Assembly: GCA_003973585.1 (NCBI GenBank) | Contig: QNYN01000107.1 | Span: 1-7,794, forward strand | From: Fusobacteriota bacterium | GTDB lineage: Bacteria > Fusobacteriota > Fusobacteriia > Fusobacteriales > Fusobacteriaceae | Length of the DNA: 7,794 nt | Direction: 5' to 3' | Part shown: positions 1 to 4,302 of the stretch, piece after piece | Layout of the letters: each line of letters opens with the position of its first letter | Position numbering within the stretch: the stretch's first letter is position 1 | Position numbers and translations under genes: made by a program | Notes under the pieces: model-generated | Told to the model about the DNA's origin: nothing | The model's input: only the letters and a program-made list of their open reading frames with translations | Database searches by the model: none

Positions 1-191
1 CTACCATAAGAAACTACATTTCCATCTATTCTTAATCCTGGAGTACTCATTAATCCTGCTTCCATGATTTTTACGATATCTTCTTCTTTGATAACTTCAG
101 CTTCTACTCCTGCTACCTCTAATGCCTTTAATACTCTGTTATATAATTCCTTACAATTTTTACACCCTGTTCCTAATACTTCAATTTTCAT
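1..191 (-). CDS. Thioredoxin-like small redox protein, 3'-truncated by the window edge
   Basis: The gene starts with ATG at 191-189 behind an AAGGAGG site (201-207, 9 bases away) and runs off the left edge after 63 codons. The visible protein opens MKIEVLGTGCKNCKEL, a first beta strand followed directly by a C10-K-N-C13 active site. It continues through a helix to a Thr50-Pro51 pair in the position of the thioredoxin cis-proline, then GLRIDGNVVSYG. This is the layout of the roughly 77-residue 'redox-active disulfide protein 2' / MTH895-type thioredoxin family, so about 14 residues are probably missing. It has no signal peptide and should be cytosolic. Members of this family are commonly found beside COG0701 permeases, as here, where it is the third gene of the permease operon. 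A role in reducing or handing over a thiol-reactive metalloid is inference. The family call is secure; the substrate is unknown. Confidence 0.88.
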   Translation of the reverse strand, partial: MKIEVLGTGCKNCKELYNRVLKALEVAGVEAEVIKEEDIVKIMEAGLMSTPGLRIDGNVVSYG

Positions 192-200
192 AATTTTATT

Positions 201-207
201 CCTCCTT
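201..207 (-). promoter_or_regulatory. Ribosome binding site of the thioredoxin-like gene
   Basis: The minus strand reads AAGGAGG, 9 bases upstream of the ATG at 191-189. This near-perfect Shine-Dalgarno fixes the start of the truncated gene. The 43-base gap back to the MFS stop holds no hairpin followed by a T-run, so read-through from the MFS gene is expected. Confidence 0.8.
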
Positions 208-234
208 TTATTTTTATTATTCTAATAGTTATTT

Positions 235-1422
235 TTAAACTAATTCATAATGACCTTTTCTTTTTCTCATTTCAAATCTTGCTATAAATAATGCTGCTAA
301 CACCCCTACTATAAACATTATAAATGAAGCGTTAAAAAATATTTTTGCTGGTCCGCTTGTATCCATTAATTTTCCATTTAATACAGTTCCTGTTGCTCCT
401 CCTACAAACATACAGAAAGAAGCTAATGACATAGCAGTTCCTCTAGCAGTAGGTAATTTTTCTTGTGCAGTTCCAATAAGTGATGATTGCATAAAGATAA
501 ATGCTATTCCAAATCCTATTAATGATACTCCTATAATATATACATTAGTAGTATTTGATAGTGATAATAAAGATACAAATCCTAACATTCCTGCTACTAC
601 TAAATAACTATTACCTAACTTAACTTTAACTTTTGGTGCAACCTTTCCACCAAAAACAGTTCCAATACCAAATAATGATAAAACTAAACCAATTTGTAAC
701 ACATTAAAATCTGTAATACTTTCTAATAATTTTCCTGAATATGTAAATGTTCCAAATACTGAGAATCCTACAAAGAAGATAACAGCTACTAATCTCATAA
801 ATCTGTAGTTAGTTAATGGTGCTTTGTAAGCTGCTAAAATACTTAATTTTGCATCACTTGTTTTATCTTTTTCAAGAATTTTTAACATTACTAATCCCAT
901 AATTAATTCTGCAACTCCGTAGAAGATGTAAACAAATCTCCAAGATCCAAAGTATGCAAGTGATCCTCCAATAGCTGTTGCTGTTGCTCCTCCTAAAAAC
1001 ATAAGTCCCATTACTTTAGCAAGAGCTTTTTGTCTATCTTTTCCAAACATTTGTCCTACTAATGCCATTGTGATAGGGAATATTCCTGCTCCAAAAGCTC
1101 CATTCATAGCTCTTAGAAAAATTAATGATGGTAAGTTAAAGGCAAATCCTCCTAAAATACTAAAAACTGCAGTTCCTATTGCTGAAATATTAATTATCTT
1201 TGTTTTTCCAAATTTATCTGATAATGGTCCTAATAATAATGTAAAGAACCCAAATGAAAGCATATATGCTGTTACTGATAATGCTGCTGTACTTGTAGGA
1301 ATATTTAAATCTAGAGCTATATTCCCTAATAAAGGAGCTGCTGCATAGTTATCCCCATTGGCTAAAAATGCCATAATTCCTAAAATCATTAAAACTTTAT
1401 TTTTCTTCTTAAGTGTATCCAT
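235..1422 (-). CDS. MFS efflux transporter (DHA1/AraJ-like, 12 TM)
   Basis: A 395-residue integral membrane protein of normal length for a 12-helix Major Facilitator Superfamily drug:H+ antiporter. A short basic N-terminus (MDTLKKKNK) leads into the first helix. The loop between helices 2 and 3 carries the MFS signature as GPLSDKFGKTK (residues 65-75). The stretch from NGAFGAGIFPITMAL to GKDRQKALAKVMG (107-139) matches the helix 4-5 region of DHA1 exporters, and WRFVYIF (161-167) is the usual start of helix 6. A charged central loop (KILEKDKTSDAK) separates the two six-helix halves. The ATG follows an AAGGAGG at 1430-1436, 7 bases away. It lies 28 bases after the permease stop and 43 bases before the thioredoxin-like gene, so the three are probably cotranscribed. 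The substrate cannot be read from the sequence. The context suggests a metalloid or its conjugate, but an unrelated drug exporter is possible. Confidence 0.85.
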   Translation of the reverse strand: MDTLKKKNKVLMILGIMAFLANGDNYAAAPLLGNIALDLNIPTSTAALSVTAYMLSFGFFTLLLGPLSDKFGKTKIINISAIGTAVFSILGGFAFNLPSLIFLRAMNGAFGAGIFPITMALVGQMFGKDRQKALAKVMGLMFLGGATATAIGGSLAYFGSWRFVYIFYGVAELIMGLVMLKILEKDKTSDAKLSILAAYKAPLTNYRFMRLVAVIFFVGFSVFGTFTYSGKLLESITDFNVLQIGLVLSLFGIGTVFGGKVAPKVKVKLGNSYLVVAGMLGFVSLLSLSNTTNVYIIGVSLIGFGIAFIFMQSSLIGTAQEKLPTARGTAMSLASFCMFVGGATGTVLNGKLMDTSGPAKIFFNASFIMFIVGVLAALFIARFEMRKRKGHYELV

Positions 1423-1450
1423 ATTCTTTCCTCCTTAATTTATTTTCAAC

Positions 1451-2422
1451 TTATAAGAATGCGTTAAACAAGTATCCAACTATTAAGATTCCTGTTCCTA
1501 CAATTCCTACAAATATTGCTATTAATTTAGGTTTAACTACTTTTTTTAATAAAATCATTTCTGGAAATGATAGTGCTGTTGTTGCCATCATAAATGATAG
1601 TGCTGTTCCAATTCCTACCCCTTTATTTATTAAAGCTTCTGCAATAGGGATTGTTCCCATGGCATTTGAATATAAAGGTATTGCTATAACTGTAGCTACT
1701 AACACTCCAAATGGATTTTCTGGTCCTGCATATTTAGCTAATAATTCTTCTGGAGCCCATCCATGAATTAATGCTCCTACTCCTATTCCAATCATTAAAT
1801 ATAACCAAATTTTTTGAACAACTTCTTTTACATTTTCCTTAGCAAATTCTATTCTATCTTTTCTAGTTAATTCTTTTATCTCTTGTTGTCCTAACTTCAT
1901 CTTATATACATATTCTTCTACATATTTTTCTAATTTTAAAATATGAATTAAATATCCACCTACAACTCCTATAACTACTCCAGCTATAGCATATAAAACA
2001 GCTACTTTTACTCCAAAAGCTCCTAATAAAATTACAAATGCTGCTTCATTTACTATTGGAGAAGTTATTAAAAATGAAAATGTAACTCCTAATGGAATTC
2101 CTCCCTCAACAAATCCTATAAATAATGGAACACTTGAACATGAACAAAATGGTGTTACTGTTCCTAACAAACTTGCCATTACATGGGATTTAAATCCACC
2201 TAATTTTTCTAAAGTTCTTTTTGTCTTTTCTACAGAAAAATAACTTCTTATATATGAGATAGCAAATATCATAATTGATAATAATATCAAAATCTTTATT
2301 ACATCATAAATAAAGAAGTGTACCGACTCAAATAAATGAGTTCCTTGTTGCATGTTGAACTTTAATAGTAAATTAGTCACTAACTCTTCTAGCCAACCAA
2401 AATTAAAAATATAACCTAACAT
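1451..2422 (-). CDS. COG0701 permease, ArsP-like metalloid/organoarsenical efflux
   Basis: A 323-residue inner-membrane protein with about eight hydrophobic segments. Its key motif TPFCSCSSVPLF (residues 90-101) contains the Cys93/Cys95 pair typical of COG0701/UPF0718 permeases, the family that includes the trivalent organoarsenical exporter ArsP. It continues through a small-residue-rich helix to LITSPIVNEAAF (118-129). The second half repeats this pattern without the cysteines: IPLYSNAMGTIPI (248-260) and ATTALSFPEMILL (280-292), consistent with an inverted-repeat fold. A charged loop at about 164-200 joins the halves. The length is normal for ArsP-like proteins. The ATG at 2422-2420 lies 6 bases from GGAGG (2429-2433). 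The gene leads a three-gene operon and is transcribed away from an arsR, which supports a metalloid substrate. Other COG0701 members have been linked to copper, zinc or other metals, so arsP is not assigned as a symbol. Confidence 0.85.
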   Translation of the reverse strand: MLGYIFNFGWLEELVTNLLLKFNMQQGTHLFESVHFFIYDVIKILILLSIMIFAISYIRSYFSVEKTKRTLEKLGGFKSHVMASLLGTVTPFCSCSSVPLFIGFVEGGIPLGVTFSFLITSPIVNEAAFVILLGAFGVKVAVLYAIAGVVIGVVGGYLIHILKLEKYVEEYVYKMKLGQQEIKELTRKDRIEFAKENVKEVVQKIWLYLMIGIGVGALIHGWAPEELLAKYAGPENPFGVLVATVIAIPLYSNAMGTIPIAEALINKGVGIGTALSFMMATTALSFPEMILLKKVVKPKLIAIFVGIVGTGILIVGYLFNAFL

Positions 2423-2428
2423 TTCTTT

Positions 2429-2433
2429 CCTCC
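2429..2433 (-). promoter_or_regulatory. Ribosome binding site of the permease gene
   Basis: The minus strand reads GGAGG, 6 bases before the ATG at 2422-2420. Spacing and match are near ideal and support this start for the 323-residue product. Confidence 0.75.
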
Positions 2434-2479
2434 CGCCTTCTCATTTAACAAAAGAAGAATTTAATTATTTACTTATATG

Positions 2480-2492
2480 GTGATATTATCAC
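2480..2492. promoter_or_regulatory. Candidate ArsR operator palindrome over the permease -10 box
   Basis: GTGATATTATCAC is a perfect inverted repeat, 6 bp on either side of one central base. It covers the whole -10 box and the extended TG of the minus-strand promoter. The position suits repression by the divergently encoded ArsR protein, which as a family binds short AT-rich dyads overlapping promoters. The first ten bases, GTGATATTAT, recur in direct orientation at 2573-2582 near the arsR start. That the ArsR of this window binds here is inference. In DNA this AT-rich a 13-base palindrome could be chance, but its exact promoter overlap and its partial second copy argue against that. Confidence 0.55.
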
Positions 2493-2511
2493 ATTAAGTT
2501 TTTGTCGTCAA
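2483..2511 (-). promoter_or_regulatory. Extended -10 promoter of the permease-MFS-thioredoxin operon
   Basis: On the minus strand a -35 box TTGACG (2511-2506, five of six consensus bases) is separated by exactly 17 bases from a -10 box TAATAT (2488-2483, four of six). TG-A directly precedes the -10, which gives an extended -10 element. The predicted start of transcription is near 2476, leaving a leader of about 53 bases that includes the GGAGG site. The -10 box lies entirely within the palindrome at 2480-2492, so a protein bound there would block RNA polymerase. This is the best-formed promoter in the window. Confidence 0.72.
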
Positions 2512-2572
2512 ATTTTTTTTGATTTTTTTAGTCTTTTTTAATAACATCATATCTTTTTCTTTTTTAGAATCT

Positions 2573-2587
2573 GTGATATTATATAAT
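2573..2587 (+). promoter_or_regulatory. Probable arsR promoter -10 region with second operator-like element
   Basis: GTGATATTAT at 2573-2582 repeats ten bases of the palindrome at 2480-2492. It runs into a consensus TATAAT (2582-2587), and an alternative extended -10 reading is TG-A-TATTAT (2574-2582). No convincing -35 box lies 17 bases upstream, where the sequence is T-rich, so the promoter may rely on the extended -10 element. Transcription would start near 2590, leaving a leader of under 30 bases that includes the Shine-Dalgarno. The element would allow arsR to repress itself along with the MATE and gshF genes downstream. Confidence 0.45.
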
Positions 2588-2605
2588 TAAATAATTAAAT
2601 TATAT
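2581..2605. repeat. AT-only inverted repeat between the arsR -10 box and its Shine-Dalgarno
   Basis: The arms ATATAATT (2581-2588) and AATTATAT (2598-2605) are exact reverse complements separated by nine A/T bases. The element spans the predicted -10 and transcription start of arsR, a usual place for an ArsR-family operator, and has the size of one (8-9-8). Because it is pure A/T in an AT-rich genome, the chance of a coincidental match is high. Confidence 0.3.
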
Positions 2606-2616
2606 GAGGTGAGTTA

Positions 2617-2907
2617 ATGAAAACAGATTTAGAAGTTAAAATTTTTAAAGCACTAGGGCATCCTGTTCGTTTAAAAATTGTTAAAGCATTATTAAAAAAA
2701 GAGGTTTGTGTGTGTCAATTACTTGAAAGTACTGAATTTTCCCAAGCTAATTTATCACAACATTTAAAAGTCCTTCACAATGCTGGGCTTATAACCAAAA
2801 GAAAAGATGGAAGTTTTTCTCATTATAGTTTAACTAATCCAAAAATCGTAAAATTAATTAAAATCTGTGAAGATATTACAACAGATTATATAAAAAGGTT
2901 GATATAG
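2617..2907 (+). CDS. arsR: ArsR/SmtB-family metalloid-responsive repressor
   Basis: A 96-residue winged-helix DNA-binding protein, a normal length for the family. The opening FKALGHPVRLKIVKAL (10-25) is the family signature of helices 1-2. EVCVCQLLE (29-37) corresponds to the ELCVCDLC metalloid site of classical ArsR, so Cys31 and Cys33 are probable As(III)/Sb(III) ligands. The third cysteine of that motif is replaced by Leu36. SQANLSQHLKVLHNAGLI (42-59) is the recognition helix-turn-helix, and RKDGSFSHYSL (62-72) is the wing. A further Cys84 lies in the C-terminal dimer helix. The ATG follows GAGGTGAG (2606-2613), an excellent Shine-Dalgarno. The gene is divergent from the permease operon and 4 bases ahead of the MATE gene, so it probably represses both sides and is released by metalloid. 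ArsR family is certain; arsenic as inducer is inferred from the CVC motif. Confidence 0.93.
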   Translation: MKTDLEVKIFKALGHPVRLKIVKALLKKEVCVCQLLESTEFSQANLSQHLKVLHNAGLITKRKDGSFSHYSLTNPKIVKLIKICEDITTDYIKRLI

Positions 2908-2911
2908 TATT

Positions 2912-4261
2912 ATGAAAAAAAAATATGATTTAACTGAAGGTAACATCTTATATAAACTTACATTATTGTCCCTACCTATTATGGGAATGTCTCTTATACA
3001 AATGGCATACAATATGATAGACATGATATGGATAGGACGATTAGGGAGTGGAGCAGTGGCAGGGGTTGGAACTGCTGGATTTTTCTTAAAATTTGGATTT
3101 GCTTTATCTTCTATTATTTTTATAGGGACAGGAGTTCGAACTTCTCAAGCTGTAGGTAGTAAAGATTTAAAAAAAGCAAATTCTTATGCAGAAACCTCTA
3201 TCATAAATACCATAATTCTTATTACTTTATTTATAGTATTTATTTTAGTTGCTAAAACTTCTCTAATAGATTTTTTTAATTTAAATAATCCAGAAATTGA
3301 AAAAATGGCTTTAGATTATATGACTATTACAGCATTTGGTATTTTCTTTTCTGCTTTGTCTTTGGTATTTACAAGGATATTCAATGGACATGGAGATAGT
3401 AAAACACCTTTTTATATCACTAGTATAGGACTTATATTAAATATAGCTTTAGATCCTATCCTTATTTTTGGACTTTTTGGTATTCCTAAATTAGGAGTTG
3501 TAGGAGCTGCTATTGCTACTGTTATTGCTCAAACAATTGTTTCAACTATCTTATTTATTCATTTACGAAAAAAGTATAAAATTTTTACAGATGGATTTCA
3601 TTATGATAAAGAAAAAACTAAAGACATTATGAAATTAGGAATTCCAGTGGCAACACAAAGGGTTTTATTTACTGGATTTTCAGTAATTATCGCTCGTATT
3701 ATTGCACATTGGGGTGCTGATGCTATTGCCGTTCAGAGGGTCGGAGTACAAATAGAATCCCTTTCATGGATAACTGCAGGTGGATTTCAAGGAGCTTTAG
3801 CTGCTTTTGTAGGACAAAATTACGGTGCTAAAAAATATCATCGTATAAAAAAAGGATACTTTAATGCTATAGGTATAATTAGTGTACTTGGAATTTTCGT
3901 AAGTTTTATCCTTATAGTTTTTCCAGAACCTATATTTAAGATATTTTTACAAGAAGAGAGTATAGTAAAATTAGGAGCTGATTATTTAAGAATATTAGGA
4001 GTATCCCAATTATTTATGGTAGTTGAGATGACTACAGTAGGAGGTTTCCAAGGGATAGGAAAAACATTACCACCATCTATTGTTAGTATAATCTTAACAG
4101 GAGCTAGAATTCCAATGGCATTACTACTTTCTGCTACAGCATTAGGATTAGATGGAATTTGGTGGAGTATCTCAATTAGTAGTATATTTAAAGGAATAGT
4201 ATTACCAATATGGTTTTTAATATATTTGAAAAAATTTAATGATAATAAAAAATATTCTTAA
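2912..4261 (+). CDS. MATE-family multidrug/toxic-compound efflux transporter
   Basis: A 449-residue membrane protein with 12 predicted helices in two similar halves, the standard size for a NorM/DinF-type MATE antiporter driven by Na+ or H+. Recognisable segments are YNMIDMIWIGRLG (33-45, helix 1), NGHGDSKTP (158-166) at helix 5, GFQGALAAFVGQNYGAKKY (291-309) in the second half, and the matching GGFQGIGKTLPP (378-389). The central basic loop at about 219-240 separates the halves. The start is 4 bases after the arsR stop. The best Shine-Dalgarno is only AAGG at 2895-2898, 13 bases away inside arsR, so translation probably depends on coupling to arsR. A run of nine A residues follows the ATG directly. 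Family assignment is firm. A substrate such as a metalloid, a glutathione conjugate or a drug cannot be told from the sequence. Confidence 0.9.
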   Translation: MKKKYDLTEGNILYKLTLLSLPIMGMSLIQMAYNMIDMIWIGRLGSGAVAGVGTAGFFLKFGFALSSIIFIGTGVRTSQAVGSKDLKKANSYAETSIINTIILITLFIVFILVAKTSLIDFFNLNNPEIEKMALDYMTITAFGIFFSALSLVFTRIFNGHGDSKTPFYITSIGLILNIALDPILIFGLFGIPKLGVVGAAIATVIAQTIVSTILFIHLRKKYKIFTDGFHYDKEKTKDIMKLGIPVATQRVLFTGFSVIIARIIAHWGADAIAVQRVGVQIESLSWITAGGFQGALAAFVGQNYGAKKYHRIKKGYFNAIGIISVLGIFVSFILIVFPEPIFKIFLQEESIVKLGADYLRILGVSQLFMVVEMTTVGGFQGIGKTLPPSIVSIILTGARIPMALLLSATALGLDGIWWSISISSIFKGIVLPIWFLIYLKKFNDNKKYS

Positions 4262-4292
4262 TTCAATTGATCGCATAGGTAAAACTATAAAT

Positions 4293-4297
4293 GGAGG
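4293..4297 (+). promoter_or_regulatory. Ribosome binding site that sets the gshF start at GTG 4303
   Basis: GGAGG at 4293-4297 lies 5 bases before an in-frame GTG (4303-4305). The in-frame ATG at 4291 overlaps this site and has only a weak AGG (4277-4279) eleven bases upstream. The Shine-Dalgarno therefore favours the GTG as the real start and shortens the protein by four residues. Confidence 0.7.
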
Positions 4298-4302
4298 TTA
4301 GT

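Noticed and set aside
192..234. Terminator between the MFS and thioredoxin-like genes
   Set aside because: The gap is T-rich on the plus strand and A-rich on the minus strand where transcription runs, with no hairpin, so it does not look like a terminator.
1070..1348. Open frame of 92 codons on the plus strand
   Set aside because: It lies antisense inside the clearly coding MFS gene, has no good ribosome-binding site, and its translation resembles no protein family. It is a shadow of the real gene.
1413..1766. Open frame of 117 codons on the plus strand
   Set aside because: It is antisense to the C-terminal half of the ArsP-like permease and the start of the MFS gene. The Pro/Asn/Ile-rich translation is typical of a reversed membrane-protein gene.
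2519..2547. Alternative plus-strand promoter TTGATT-17-TAACAT
   Set aside because: Only four of six bases match at each box, and it lies well upstream of a better -10 (TATAAT at 2582-2587). It cannot be excluded but is not supported enough to annotate.
2512..2570. T-rich stretch in the arsR-permease intergenic region, considered as a terminator or small RNA
   Set aside because: No stable GC-containing hairpin precedes the T-runs, and neither neighbouring gene ends here. It is more likely upstream promoter DNA.
4262..4302. Separate promoter for gshF in the MATE-gshF gap
   Set aside because: The 41-base gap shows no paired -35 and -10 boxes at proper spacing and no terminator before it. A promoter inside the end of the MATE gene was not evident either.
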